Notes under the pieces: generated by a model
The model's input: only the letters and a program-made list of their open reading frames with translations
Told to the model about the DNA's origin: nothing
The model's database searches: none
Part shown: positions 36,137-45,581 of the stretch, piece after piece
How the letters are laid out: each line of letters begins with the position of its first letter
Numbering within the stretch: position 1 is the first letter of the stretch
Position numbers and translations under genes: made by a program
Origin: Streptomyces cadmiisoli
GTDB lineage: Bacteria; Actinomycetota; Actinomycetes; Streptomycetales; Streptomycetaceae
DNA: 64,000 bases
Direction: 5' to 3'
Assembly: GCF_003261055.1 (NCBI RefSeq)
Contig: NZ_CP030073.1
Coordinates: 2,604,001-2,668,000, forward strand

Positions 36137-37360
36137 CTACACGGCATCCCGTTCGACGGGGCAGCTCATGCACCGCGGCCCGCCCCGGCCCCGGCCCAGT
36201 TCGCTGCCCGGGATCTCGATCACCTCGATGCCCTGCTTGCGCAGATGCGTGTTGGTGGTGGCGTTCCGCTCGTAGGCGACGACGACCCCCGGCTCGACGG
36301 CGAGCACGTTGCAACCGTCGTCCCACTGCTCGCGCTCGGCGGCGTGCACGTCCTGCGTCGCGGTCAGCACCCGGATCTCGCTCAGGCCGAGTGCCGCGGC
36401 GATCGCCCGGTGCATGTGCTCCGGCGGGTGGTCGGTGACCTTCAGTTCCTTGTCGCCCACGCCGGGTTCGATCGTGTACGAGCGGAGCATGCCGAGCCCC
36501 GCGTACTGGGTGAAGACATCGGCGTCGACCATCGTCATCACGGTGTCGAGATGCATCAGCGCGCGCCGCTTGGGCAGGTCGAGCGCCACGATGGTCTGCG
36601 CGGAGCCCGCGGCGAACAGCTTGTGCGCGAGCATCTCCACCGCCTGCGGCGTGGTCCGCTCGCTCATGCCGATCAGGACGGCGCCGTTGCCGATCACCAG
36701 CACGTCCCCGCCCTCGATGGTGGACGGGTAGTCGGCCTGCCCCTCGGACCACAGGTGGAACCCGGTGTCGCGGAACAGCGGATGGTGCCGGTAGATCGCC
36801 TCGAAGTGCACCGTCTCGCGCTGCCGGGCGGGCCAGCGCATCGCGTTGATGGAGACGCCGTCGTAGATCCAGGCCGAGGTGTCGCGGGTGAAGAGGTGGT
36901 TGGGCAGCGGGCCGAGCAGGAAGTCGTCCAGGTCCATCACATGGAAGCGCACGGAGGTCGGCTCGGCGTGCGCCGCCAGGAACTCCCGCTTGGTCATGCC
37001 GCCGACCAGCGCGTCGGCGAGTTCCGGGGCGGGCAGTGCCTCGAACGCGGCCCGCAGGTGATCGGTGGCCAGCGGCCCGTACTCCTTCTCGTCGAAGACC
37101 CGGTCGAGGACCAGTCCGCGGGCCGCCGGGATCTCCAGCGTCTCCTCGAGCAGGTCGCCGAACAGGTGGACGGTCACCCCGCGGTCGCGCAGTACGTCCG
37201 CGAACCCGTCGTGCTCGGCGCGCGCCCGGCGCACCCACAGCACGTCGTCGAAGAGCAGGGCGTCCTTGTTGCTGGGGGTGAGCCTTTTGAGCTCCAGATC
37301 CGGCCGGTGCAGGATGACGCGGCGCAGCCGCCCGGCCTCGGAGTCGACATGGAATGCCAT
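36137..37360 (-). CDS. arcA: Arginine deiminase
   Basis: 407 aa. Guanidino-group hydrolase of the ADI pathway: arginine to citrulline plus ammonia. Substrate motifs [50 protein letters not shown], and the catalytic Cys near the C-terminus in [10 protein letters not shown]. The ATG at 37360 fits the family N-terminus ([20 protein letters not shown]). GGAGG is only one base from it, but a CAGGAT -10-like element 6 nt upstream suggests a leaderless message instead. First gene of the arcA-argF unit whose permease is now broken. Confidence 0.95.
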   Translation of the reverse strand: MAFHVDSEAGRLRRVILHRPDLELKRLTPSNKDALLFDDVLWVRRARAEHDGFADVLRDRGVTVHLFGDLLEETLEIPAARGLVLDRVFDEKEYGPLATDHLRAAFEALPAPELADALVGGMTKREFLAAHAEPTSVRFHVMDLDDFLLGPLPNHLFTRDTSAWIYDGVSINAMRWPARQRETVHFEAIYRHHPLFRDTGFHLWSEGQADYPSTIEGGDVLVIGNGAVLIGMSERTTPQAVEMLAHKLFAAGSAQTIVALDLPKRRALMHLDTVMTMVDADVFTQYAGLGMLRSYTIEPGVGDKELKVTDHPPEHMHRAIAAALGLSEIRVLTATQDVHAAEREQWDDGCNVLAVEPGVVVAYERNATTNTHLRKQGIEVIEIPGSELGRGRGGPRCMSCPVERDAV

Positions 37361-37584
37361 GCCTCCATCCTGACCAATCGCGCACACGTTCACCCCACTT
37401 TTCGCCGGTGCCGCGCCCCTCGGGCGCACGGAGGCGGGCGGTCCGGCACGCCCCTCGCCGGACGAGAACGGCGGCCGCCCCGTGCCCCCCGTGCCTCCGG
37501 CCGGAGGCGGCGTACGACTGCCGGTACGACGGCGTCCCGCCCGTACCGTTCCGTGGTCGGCGGCCGGACACCCGGAAGAACACC

Positions 37585-38451
37585 GTGAGCCGTGACCTGT
37601 TGATCACGCACTTCGTGGGGGCCTCGGCGGTGGTGCTGGTGGCAGCGCACGCGGGGGGACGCCTCGCCCGGTGGCTGGGACAGCCCGGCATCGTCGGGCA
37701 GTTGACGGCGGGCATCGCCCTCGGCCCGTCACTGCTCGGCAGTGCGGCACCGGGGGCGTACCAGGCGGTGTTCCCCGAGGCGATCGCCCCCGCGCTGACC
37801 GGACTGGCGCAGTTCTCGCTGGTGGTGTTCCTGTCCGCGGTGGGCTACGAGCTGGATCCGGGCGTCCTCGGCGAGCGGGCCCGTACCGCCGTGGCCGTGG
37901 CGCCGGCGGCCTTCGCGGTGCCGATGGCGGTGTGCTGCGCGTGCGCGCTGCTGTTCGGCCCCTGGCCGCTCGGGCTGGGCATGCCCGAGCGGCCCTCGCC
38001 GGCCATGGTGGTGTTCGCCGGGATCGCGCTGTCGATCACCGCGGTGCCGGTGCTGACCGCCCTCGTGCGGGAGAACGGCCTGGCGTCGACCGTGCCCGGG
38101 GTGGTGGCGGTGTCGGCCGCCGGGCTGCTCGATGTGATCGGCTGGATCACACTGTCGGCCGTCACCGTTCCGGCGGTCGTCACCAAGGTCGGCAGCGGCA
38201 CCATGGCGGCCCGGCTCGGCGACTTGGACCGGCACGAGGCGCGCACGGTCGGTGTGCTGCTGAGCGCCCGCGGCCTGACCGAGCTGATCGCCCTGGACGC
38301 GGGTCTGCGCTCGGGCCTGCTGAGCCCCTGTACTCGGCTCACCCAGCCGCTGCTGCACCTGGTCCGCCGGGCCGGCGCCCGGGAACGGCCCGTGCCGCGG
38401 CCCGGCCCCGCGGCGGCCGGCCGGCCCGCGTCACGCACGCGGGCCGACTGA
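37585..38451 (+). CDS. Cation:proton antiporter (CPA2) with a large in-frame internal deletion
   Basis: 288 aa, against about 400-430 for relatives. The N-terminal half is normal: [73 protein letters not shown]. It then jumps to a C-terminal block, [20 protein letters not shown], without the four or five helices that should lie between. The frame is kept and ends in a basic tail. It is unlikely to work as a complete exchanger. The GTG at 37585 is preceded by GGAAG; convergent with pnkp. Confidence 0.75.
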   Translation: MSRDLLITHFVGASAVVLVAAHAGGRLARWLGQPGIVGQLTAGIALGPSLLGSAAPGAYQAVFPEAIAPALTGLAQFSLVVFLSAVGYELDPGVLGERARTAVAVAPAAFAVPMAVCCACALLFGPWPLGLGMPERPSPAMVVFAGIALSITAVPVLTALVRENGLASTVPGVVAVSAAGLLDVIGWITLSAVTVPAVVTKVGSGTMAARLGDLDRHEARTVGVLLSARGLTELIALDAGLRSGLLSPCTRLTQPLLHLVRRAGARERPVPRPGPAAAGRPASRTRAD

Positions 38452-38468
38452 CCGTCCGGCGCCGGGGT

Positions 38469-41012
38469 TCACAGCCGCGGGTCCACCGGCTCCGACTCCA
38501 GGGCGAGCACCCCGAACACGGCCTCGTGCACCCGCCACAGCGGCTCGCCCTCGGCCAGCCGGTCCAGCGCCTCCAGACCGAGCGCGTACTCGCGGATCGC
38601 CAGCGACCGCTTGTGGTTCAGGAACCGCTGCCGCAGCCGGGCCAGGTTGTCCGGGCGGGTGTACTCGGGACCGTAGATGATCCGCAGGTACTCCCGGCCG
38701 CGGCACTTGACGCCGGGCTGCACCAGCCGCCCCTCGCCGGTGCGGACCACACCGCCGAGCGGCTTGACGACCATGCCCTCGCCGCCGCGTCCGGTCATCT
38801 CCAGCCACCAGTCGACACCGGCCCGCACCGACTCCGGGTCGCCGGTGTCGACGTACAGGCGCCGGGTGGTGCGCAGCAGTCCGCTGCCGTCGTGCTCCAC
38901 CAGCCGGTCGAGCAGCGCGAGCTGCTCGTCGTGGGGCAGGGCGGCCAGGCTGCGGCCCTGGACCGCGAGGATCTGGAACGGCGCCAGGTGGACGCCGTCC
39001 AGTCCGTCGGTGGTCCAGCAGTAGCGGCGGTAGGCCTCGGTGAACGCGGTGGCGTCCGCGGCCCGTGCACGCTGCCGGGACAGCAGGCCCGCCACGTCCA
39101 CACCGCGCGCCGCCGCGCCCTCCAGCGCGCTCAGCGCCCCCGGGAACACCGCCCCGGCGGCGGCGCCGACCGCCGCGTACTGACTGCGCAGCAGGCCCGA
39201 TGCCTTCAGCGACCACGGCATCAGCTCGGCGTCGAGCAGCAGCCAGTCGGTCTCCAGCTCGGTCCACAGACCGGCCGCGTCGATCGCCGACCGCAGCCGC
39301 CCGAGGATCTCCTCGGAGACGGACCCGTCGTCGAAGAAGGGGCGGCCGGTGCGTGTGTACAGGGAGCCGGTGACGCCCTCGACCCCGAAGCGGCGGCGGG
39401 CCGCCTCCGCGTCCCGGCACACCAGGGCCACGGCGCGCGAGCCCATGTGCTTCTCCTCGCACACGACGCGCGCGACACCGTCCGCCGCGTACTGCGCGAA
39501 CGCCTCGGCCGGGTGCTCCAGATAGCCGTCCTCGTGCGAGGTCGCGGTCGGCGCCATGGTCGGCGGCAGGTACGGCAGCAGCCTCGGGTCGACCGCGAAG
39601 CGGCTCATGACCTCCAGCGCCGCCGCCGCGTTCTCCTCGCGGACCGCGACCCGGCCGGCGTGCCGGGTCTCCACGGCGCGCCGGCCGTGCACGTCCGCCA
39701 GGTCCAGCGGCCGGCCGTCGTGTCCGCCGGGCGCCTCGGACCGCAGCGGCTTCGCCGGCTCGTACCAGACCCGCTGTGCCGGTACGTCGACCAGTTCGCG
39801 CTCCGGCCAGCGCAGCGCGGTGAGGTTGCCGCCGAAGACCGCTCCGGTGTCGAGGCAGATGGTGTTGTTCAGCCAGGTGGCCTGCGGGACGGGCGTGTGG
39901 CCGTAGACGACGGCCGCGCGGCCCCGGTAGTCCTCCGCCCACGGGTAGCGCACCGGCAGCCCGAACTCGTCGGTCTCACCGGTGGTGTCGCCGTACAGGG
40001 CGTGCGAGCGCACCCGCCCGGACGTGCGGCCGTGGTACTTCTCCGGCAGTCCGGCGTGGCAGACCACCAGCCTGCCGCCGTCCAGGACGTAGTGGCTGAC
40101 CAGGCCGTCGATGAACTCCCGTACCTCCTGCCGGAACTCCTCGCTCTCGCCGTCCATCTGCGCGACGGTCTCGGCCAGTCCGTGGGTGTGCTGGACCTGG
40201 CGGCCCTTGAGGTACCGCCCGAACTTGTTCTCGTGGTTGCCGGGCACGCACAGCGCGTCGCCCGACTTCACCATCGCCATCACGCGGCGCAGCACTCCGG
40301 GGCTGTCCGGGCCGCGGTCGACGAGGTCGCCCACGAAGACGGCGGTACGGCCGTCGGGGTGCGCTCCGTCGACGTAGCCCAGCTTGCCCAGCAGTGCCTC
40401 CAGCTCGGCCGAGCAGCCGTGGATGTCGCCCACGATGTCGAAGGGGCCGGTCAGGTGGGTCAGGTCGTTGAAGCGCTTCTCGGTGACGACGGTGGCGTTC
40501 TCGACCTCCTCCACGCCCCGCAGCACATGCACCTTGCGGAAGCCCTCGCGCTCCAGGTGCCGCAGGGAGCGGCGCAGTTCGCGGGTGTGGCGCTGGATGA
40601 CCCGGCGCGGCATGTCGGCCCGGTCGGCGCGGGCCGCGTTGCGTTCCGCGCAGACCTGCTCGGGCACGTCGAGGACGATGGCGATGGGCAGGACGTCGTA
40701 CTGCCGGGCCAGCTCGATCAGCTGACGCCGGGAGTCCTGCTGCACGCTGGTGGCGTCGACGACCGTGCGGCGGCCGGCGGCCAGCCGCTTGCCGGCGATG
40801 TAGTGCAGGACGTCGAAGGCGTCCCGGGTGGCGCTCTGGTCGTTCTCGTCGTCGGAGACGAGCCCGCGGCAGAAGTCGGACGAGATCACCTCGGTCGGCT
40901 TGAAGTGCCGGCGCGCGAAGGTGGACTTGCCCGAGCCGGAGGCGCCGACCAGCACCACCAGCGAGAGATCGGTGACGGGCAGGGTGCGCCCCTCGGTGTC
41001 GACGACGGTCAT
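38469..41012 (-). CDS. pnkp: Polynucleotide kinase-phosphatase (RNA repair, Pnkp)
   Basis: 847 aa, three domains as in bacterial Pnkp. Residues ~18-170: 5'-kinase with P-loop VGASGSGKSTFARR. Residues ~180-475: metallophosphatase with GDIHGC, VFVGDLVDRGPDS, PGNHENKF, CHAGLPEKYH and YGHTPVP. The C-terminal ~370 residues: adenylyltransferase/ligase domain with EEKHMGSRAV (nucleotidyl Lys) and MVVKPLGG. It heals broken RNA ends (5' phosphorylation, 2',3'-cyclic phosphate removal) and with Hen1 rejoins and methylates them, mainly after tRNA cleavage by ribotoxins. Its ATG overlaps the hen1 stop (ATGA). Confidence 0.96.
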   Translation of the reverse strand: MTVVDTEGRTLPVTDLSLVVLVGASGSGKSTFARRHFKPTEVISSDFCRGLVSDDENDQSATRDAFDVLHYIAGKRLAAGRRTVVDATSVQQDSRRQLIELARQYDVLPIAIVLDVPEQVCAERNAARADRADMPRRVIQRHTRELRRSLRHLEREGFRKVHVLRGVEEVENATVVTEKRFNDLTHLTGPFDIVGDIHGCSAELEALLGKLGYVDGAHPDGRTAVFVGDLVDRGPDSPGVLRRVMAMVKSGDALCVPGNHENKFGRYLKGRQVQHTHGLAETVAQMDGESEEFRQEVREFIDGLVSHYVLDGGRLVVCHAGLPEKYHGRTSGRVRSHALYGDTTGETDEFGLPVRYPWAEDYRGRAAVVYGHTPVPQATWLNNTICLDTGAVFGGNLTALRWPERELVDVPAQRVWYEPAKPLRSEAPGGHDGRPLDLADVHGRRAVETRHAGRVAVREENAAAALEVMSRFAVDPRLLPYLPPTMAPTATSHEDGYLEHPAEAFAQYAADGVARVVCEEKHMGSRAVALVCRDAEAARRRFGVEGVTGSLYTRTGRPFFDDGSVSEEILGRLRSAIDAAGLWTELETDWLLLDAELMPWSLKASGLLRSQYAAVGAAAGAVFPGALSALEGAAARGVDVAGLLSRQRARAADATAFTEAYRRYCWTTDGLDGVHLAPFQILAVQGRSLAALPHDEQLALLDRLVEHDGSGLLRTTRRLYVDTGDPESVRAGVDWWLEMTGRGGEGMVVKPLGGVVRTGEGRLVQPGVKCRGREYLRIIYGPEYTRPDNLARLRQRFLNHKRSLAIREYALGLEALDRLAEGEPLWRVHEAVFGVLALESEPVDPRL

Positions 41013-42511
41013 GCGGCCTTCTCCTCCTTCACGGTGTCGGTCCCGGTGCCGGTCCCGGTACTGGTCCCGGCCGTGCTCACGGTGAACACGGCCATCTGCG
41101 TGGGCGGCCCCACCTGCGGGTCGTCGGGCCCGACCGGCCGGAAGCCGACCTCGTACCCGTGCCGTTCGGCGACGGCCGCGGCCCACTGCCGGAACTCCTC
41201 GCGTGTCCACTCGAAGCGGTGGTCCCGGTGCCGGACGTGCCCGGCCGGCAGGGACTCCCAGCGCACGTTGTACTCGACGTTCGGCGTCGTCACGAGGACC
41301 GTCCGGGGGCGGGCGGAGCCGAACACCGCGTACTCCAGGGCGGGCAGCCGGGGCAGGTCCAGGTGCTCGATCACCTCGCTGAGCACGGCGGCGTCGTAGC
41401 CCTTGAGCCGGTTGTCGGTGTAGGCGAGCGATCCCTGGAGGAGCGTGACGCGCGAGGCCTGCCGCTCCCCCATGCGGTCCAGCTTCAGCCGCCGGGAGGC
41501 GATCGCCAGGGCCCGCACCGACACGTCGAGCCCGACGATCTCGGTGAACCGCGGGTCCTTCAGCAGCGCCTGCACCAACTGGCCCTGACCGCAGCCGAGG
41601 TCCAGCACGCGGGCGGCACCGTACTCCCGCAGCGCGGCGAGGATCGCGTCCCGCCGCTGCACGGCGAGCGGTGTCGGCTTCTCCACCTCCTCGGTCTCGG
41701 CCCCGACCGCGTTGTCGAGGTCCTCGACCTCGCTGTCGTCGGACTCGGCCAGCCGCACCAGTTCGAGCCGCTCCATCGCCTGCCGGGTCAGCGACCAGCG
41801 GCGGGACAGATAGCGGCTGGTGATCAGCTTCTGCTCGGGGTGGCCGGGCAGCCAGCCCTCGCCGGCCCGCAGCAGCTTGTCGACCTCGTCCGGGGCGACC
41901 CAGTAGTGCTTGGCGTCGTCGAGCACCGGGAGCAGGACGTACAGATGGCGCAGGGCCGCCGCCAGAGTGAGCGTGCCGGACTCCAGGACGAGGCGCACGT
42001 ACCGCGAGTCGCCCCACTGCGGGAACTCGGTGTCCAGCGCCACCGGTTCGGCGGTCACGGTCCATCCGAGCGGCTCGAAGAGCCGCCGGACGAGATCGGG
42101 GCCGCCGCGGGCGGGCAGCGCCGGTATCTCGATGCGCAGCGGCAGCGGCTGCCGGGCGCGCTCGGGCCGGGCCCCGCACACCCCGCGCATCGCGCTGGAG
42201 AACACCGCGCTGAGCGCCACGGCGAGCAGTGAGGACGCCGCGTACGGGCGGTCGTTGACGTACTGCGCGAGGGCCGCGTCGGGTGCGCCGCCCCGGCCCT
42301 TGCCCTTGCCGCGCCGGACGAGCGCCACCGCGTCGACCTCCAGCAGCAGGGCCACCGTGCAGCGTTCGGCGTCGGCCTCGGGGTAGAGGACGTGCGCCGT
42401 GCCGTAGGAGGTGGAGAACACCTGCGCCTTGTCGGGATGCTTGTGGAGCAGGAAGCCGAGATCGGTCGCGGGGCGTTCCGGGGTACCGGTGGTGGTGATC
42501 GTCAGGAACAC
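41009..42511 (-). CDS. hen1: 3'-terminal RNA ribose 2'-O-methyltransferase Hen1
   Basis: 500 aa. The N-terminal half is the bacterial Hen1 regulatory part that activates Pnkp ligation (FLLHKHPDKAQVFSTSYGTA, DDAKHYWVAPDEVDKLLRAG, KLITSRYLSRRWSLTRQAM). The C-terminal half is the SAM methyltransferase: VLDLGCGQGQLVQALL, IVGLDVS, and the Mn-binding cluster in SEVIEHLDLPRL with HRDHRFEWTREEF. It 2'-O-methylates the repaired 3' end so that it cannot be recut. GTG at 42511 is chosen as the start (FLTITTTG follows, as in relatives). A Thr/Gly repeat (TGTGTGTDT) lies near the C-terminus. Operon with pnkp. Confidence 0.95.
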   Translation of the reverse strand: MFLTITTTGTPERPATDLGFLLHKHPDKAQVFSTSYGTAHVLYPEADAERCTVALLLEVDAVALVRRGKGKGRGGAPDAALAQYVNDRPYAASSLLAVALSAVFSSAMRGVCGARPERARQPLPLRIEIPALPARGGPDLVRRLFEPLGWTVTAEPVALDTEFPQWGDSRYVRLVLESGTLTLAAALRHLYVLLPVLDDAKHYWVAPDEVDKLLRAGEGWLPGHPEQKLITSRYLSRRWSLTRQAMERLELVRLAESDDSEVEDLDNAVGAETEEVEKPTPLAVQRRDAILAALREYGAARVLDLGCGQGQLVQALLKDPRFTEIVGLDVSVRALAIASRRLKLDRMGERQASRVTLLQGSLAYTDNRLKGYDAAVLSEVIEHLDLPRLPALEYAVFGSARPRTVLVTTPNVEYNVRWESLPAGHVRHRDHRFEWTREEFRQWAAAVAERHGYEVGFRPVGPDDPQVGPPTQMAVFTVSTAGTSTGTGTGTDTVKEEKAA

Positions 42512-42687
42512 GGTGGGTAGGCCTCGAATGGGTCTGAAGTGCGGGTATGCACCCGCCTTGGCCATGCCAAACTACCGACAACCCCGCCTCGGGCACCCGG
42601 TATTTTCCGCCGCCCTGTGACAGGCCTGTGACCGGAAGGGTGGCCTCCGTCACAGCTCGACGGGTCCGGTCCTGATCGACTCTGCGG

Positions 42688-43602
42688 ATGCGCCCCCGCC
42701 ACCCCCGCCACCTCCCGAGTCGTTTCCTCGTCCCGGCGTCCGTCCTCGTCCTGCTGCTCTCGGCCTGCGGGACGCAGCAGGCCGCTCCGCACGACGGCGG
42801 TTCGAACGGCTGCCCGACCGTCCCGCCCCCGGACCCCTACGGCTCGCAGCCGGACGACGTGCGGATCACCGGCTTCGCCGGAGCCGGGTGCGGCGAGGTC
42901 GAGTACGAGGTCACCAACGGCGAGCCCGAACCCTTCACGTACACCGTCACCTTCGACCTCCGTACGGGCTCCGGCGCCGTGCTGTCGAACCTGACGGAGA
43001 CGGTCCCGGGCGTCGCGGCCGGCCGCACCGTGCGCCGCACCCTGGCCCTCGGCTCCCAGTCCTCCGCGCAGTCGTCCGACGACGTGCGGATCTCCCTGGT
43101 CAGGAGCGTCCCGGCGGACGAGGCGCCGGCCGAGCCGGGTCGCTGCCCGTCGTCGGGGGTACGGCTGTACGCCGACCGGGGCGACGCCGCGATGGGGCTG
43201 CGGGTGGTGGGTCTGCACCTGGAGAACTGCGGCACCGAGCCGTACCGGCTGCACGGCTACCCGCGGCTCCGGCTGCTCGACGAGGACCACGAGCCCGTCG
43301 ACGGCGTGCGGATCCTCCGCGGCGGTGACGCCGTCGCCCTCGGGACAGGCGACGGCGGGCCGCCCGAGCCGCTCGTCCTGCGGCTCGGGGAGCGCGCGGC
43401 GTCCGGGCTGGTCTGGCGCAACACCGTCGGAGCCGGGGAGCCGGTCGACGCGCCGTACGTGCGGATCTGGGCGAAGCCCGGCGCCGACGCCGTGACCGTG
43501 ACCCCGGAGCTCGACCTGGGCACCACCGGCAGACTCGGCGTGCACGCGTGGCGCAAGGAGGACGCGGGCCGGCCCGCCTCCGGCGCCCCGGCACAGCCCT
43601 GA
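42688..43602 (+). CDS. DUF4232-type lipoprotein
   Basis: 304 aa. Basic N-terminus, hydrophobic segment and lipobox VLLLSACG (Cys about residue 27). Two domains follow: an ~85-residue beta domain (VRITGFAGAGCGEVEYEVTN...) and a C-terminal DUF4232-like domain (LYADRGDAAMGLRVVGLHLENCG, PYRLHGYPRLRLLDEDHEPV). Exported and membrane-anchored; function unknown. The 176-bp gap to the divergent hen1 contains CTGTGAC repeated at 42615 and 42626 and its inverse at 42649-42655. The next gene starts 15 bp after the stop. Confidence 0.85.
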   Translation: MRPRHPRHLPSRFLVPASVLVLLLSACGTQQAAPHDGGSNGCPTVPPPDPYGSQPDDVRITGFAGAGCGEVEYEVTNGEPEPFTYTVTFDLRTGSGAVLSNLTETVPGVAAGRTVRRTLALGSQSSAQSSDDVRISLVRSVPADEAPAEPGRCPSSGVRLYADRGDAAMGLRVVGLHLENCGTEPYRLHGYPRLRLLDEDHEPVDGVRILRGGDAVALGTGDGGPPEPLVLRLGERAASGLVWRNTVGAGEPVDAPYVRIWAKPGADAVTVTPELDLGTTGRLGVHAWRKEDAGRPASGAPAQP

Positions 43603-43617
43603 GGGAGGCAGAGGCCG

Positions 43618-44097
43618 GTGAACTCCTTCTTTCTGCTTCTGCTGCTGCTGGTGATCGGCGTGGTGACCGCGGTCGGCCTGTGCGGCTACGCCTTCGGCAC
43701 GATCGCCGGCCACGGCGTCCGGCGGGCGAGCCGCCCCGCGCGGCTGCGGTTCCTCGCCGCGCTCACCGGCGCCGGGGCCGCCGCCCTGTACACCTGGGGG
43801 GCGCTCCATGTGCTCGGCGGCGACATCGCGGCGGGGGACGGCGGCGCGGGCTCCGCGCCCATCCGGCCCTGTCTGGAGGCCGGCGGGCCCGAACGCGGCG
43901 CCAGGACCCTGAGGACGAGCGTCAGCGTGATCCCGATCCGCCTGGTCTGCCACACGAGCACCGGGGAGCGCTACACCGCCGCCGTCCCCGGCTACGTCAA
44001 CCCCGCCGTCGCGGTCCTCTCCCTGTCCGGCGCCGTGCTCGCCGTCGGCGCGGGGTACGCCGGCGAGCTGGACGCCCGTAGAAACAAGGCGAGTTGA
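43618..44097 (+). CDS. Hypothetical membrane protein
   Basis: 159 aa, no family recognised. Three hydrophobic segments: residues 3-25 (FFLLLLLLVIGVVTAVGLCG), ~45-66 and ~130-150. An external loop between the second and third carries two cysteines (RPCLEAGG, RLVCHTSTG) that could form a disulfide. GTG start preceded by GAGGGAGGCAGAGGCCG. It is 15 bp after the lipoprotein gene, so the two are likely co-transcribed and may work together at the membrane. Confidence 0.75.
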   Translation: MNSFFLLLLLLVIGVVTAVGLCGYAFGTIAGHGVRRASRPARLRFLAALTGAGAAALYTWGALHVLGGDIAAGDGGAGSAPIRPCLEAGGPERGARTLRTSVSVIPIRLVCHTSTGERYTAAVPGYVNPAVAVLSLSGAVLAVGAGYAGELDARRNKAS

Positions 44098-44130
44098 CCG
44101 CGGCGGCGGGGCGGGGCGGCCGGCCGGGCT

Positions 44131-45054
44131 CTAGGACAGCTGCGACTGGACCTCCGAGGAGATCAGCTCCAGGTGGTCGAGGTCGTTCAGGTCGAGGATC
44201 TGGAGGTAGACACGGCGGGAGCCGGCCTCGGCGTAGCGGCCGATCTTGTCGACGACCTCGGCCGGGGAGCCGGCCAGGCCGTTGGCCTTCAGCTCGGCCA
44301 CCTCGCGGCCGATCGCGGCGGCGCGGCGCGCCACCTCCTGTTCGTCCTTGCCGACGCAGGCCACGAGGGCGTTGGAGAAGACGATGTCGCCGTCCTTGCG
44401 TCCGGCCTTCTCCGCGGCGGCGCGCACCCGGCCGAACTGGCGCTCGCTGTCCTCGGCGGAGGCGAACGGCATGTTGAACTCGTCGGCGTACTGCGCGGCC
44501 AGCCGTGGCGTACGGGTGGCGCCGTGACCGCCGATCAGGACCGGGATCTTCGCCTGGGCCGGCTTGGGCAGCGCGGGCGAGTCCTTGAGCTCGTAGTACG
44601 TGCCGTGGAAGTCGAAGGTCCGGCCGACCTCCGTGGCCCACAGCCCGGTGACGATCTCCAGCTGCTCCTCCAGGCGGCCGAACTTCTCCTTCGGGAAGGG
44701 GATGCCGTACGCCGCGTGCTCCTCCGCGAACCAGCCCGCGCCCAGGCCGAGTTCGACCCGGCCGCCGGACATCTGGTCGACCTGGGCGACCTGGACGGCG
44801 AGGACGCCGGGCAGCCGGAAGGTCCCGGCGGTCATCAGCGTGCCGAGCCGGATGCGGCTGGTCTCGCGGGCCAGCCCGGCCAGGGTGATCCAGGCGTCCG
44901 TCGGTCCGGGCAGGCCGTCGACGGAGCCCATCTTCAGGTAGTGGTCGGAACGGAAGAAGGCGTCGAAGCCGAGGTCCTCGGTGGCCTTCGCGACGGTGAG
45001 CAGGGTGTCGTAGGTCGCCCCCTGCTGGGGCTCGGTGAAGATTCGAAGATCCAT
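44131..45054 (-). CDS. LLM class F420-dependent oxidoreductase
   Basis: 307 aa. Luciferase-like TIM barrel: MDLRIFTEPQQGATYDTLLT, DAFFRSDHYLKMG, AQVDQMSGGRVELGLGAGWF, PVLIGGHGATRTPRLAAQYA. The pattern (TEPQQGA, SDHY, GLGAGW) is that of the actinobacterial F420-binding group, which reduces or oxidises organic compounds with deazaflavin. The substrate is unknown. ATG at 45054 is preceded by CAGGAT 7 nt upstream, so the gene is probably leaderless. Single gene, convergent with the membrane protein. Confidence 0.92.
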   Translation of the reverse strand: MDLRIFTEPQQGATYDTLLTVAKATEDLGFDAFFRSDHYLKMGSVDGLPGPTDAWITLAGLARETSRIRLGTLMTAGTFRLPGVLAVQVAQVDQMSGGRVELGLGAGWFAEEHAAYGIPFPKEKFGRLEEQLEIVTGLWATEVGRTFDFHGTYYELKDSPALPKPAQAKIPVLIGGHGATRTPRLAAQYADEFNMPFASAEDSERQFGRVRAAAEKAGRKDGDIVFSNALVACVGKDEQEVARRAAAIGREVAELKANGLAGSPAEVVDKIGRYAEAGSRRVYLQILDLNDLDHLELISSEVQSQLS

Positions 45055-45349
45055 GCCTTCCATCCTGCCCCTTCATGCTCCTCGCAGACGGCATGAGTCC
45101 CCGCGGCCGCGCCTCCGCCGCTCGGCGGGTGTGCCGTTCGGTGGCGAAGCGGGCGGCCCCCGGTCCCGTCCCCGGCTCGGGTGAATCTCGTCCGAGGCGG
45201 GCGCGGTGCCGGACGGATCCGGTGACCCGCCTCCCGGGTGATCGTTGGCTCGGGCGGAGCCGGAGCCCCGGCGCCCGCGCCGGAGGGACGACCACCGGGG
45301 GCGAGACCCACACCGGCCCTGTCCGGGGCCACGGTCCGAGGAGGCCGTC

Positions 45350-45535
45350 ATGTCCGAGGAGAACGTCCCGCTGCAGGGCGGCGGCGCCCAGCCGAAGGGG
45401 CTGGTGCAGCAGATGGAGGAGCTGATGGCGGCGCTGAACGCGGACCTGTCCGCCCTGGACGCGGACCTGCGGTCGGCCGGGCGGCGGAAGCGCGCCGCCC
45501 GGCCGGCGGCCGAGCAGCCCACCCACCGGCCCTAG
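45350..45535 (+). CDS. Small hypothetical protein with a predicted coiled coil
   Basis: 61 aa. Residues ~18-45 (VQQMEELMAALNADLSALDA) form an amphipathic heptad pattern; the tail is basic (RRKRAARPA). GAGGAGG lies about 5 nt before the ATG, which supports translation. Function unknown. The 295-bp region upstream to the divergent LLM gene holds no other gene I can support. Confidence 0.55.
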   Translation: MSEENVPLQGGGAQPKGLVQQMEELMAALNADLSALDADLRSAGRRKRAARPAAEQPTHRP

Positions 45536-45581
45536 TGCCGCGGCCCCAGGTCAGCCCCTGCCCCTTCCGGCCCCGCCCGGC

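Noticed and set aside
38452..38468. A terminator between the antiporter and pnkp
   Set aside because: Only 17 bp between convergent stops and no stable inverted repeat fits there.
42615..42655. Repeated CTGTGAC as a CRP-type operator upstream of the lipoprotein gene
   Set aside because: The copies are not arranged as the GTG-N6-CAC palindrome expected for Streptomyces Crp; I kept it only as a remark in the lipoprotein entry.
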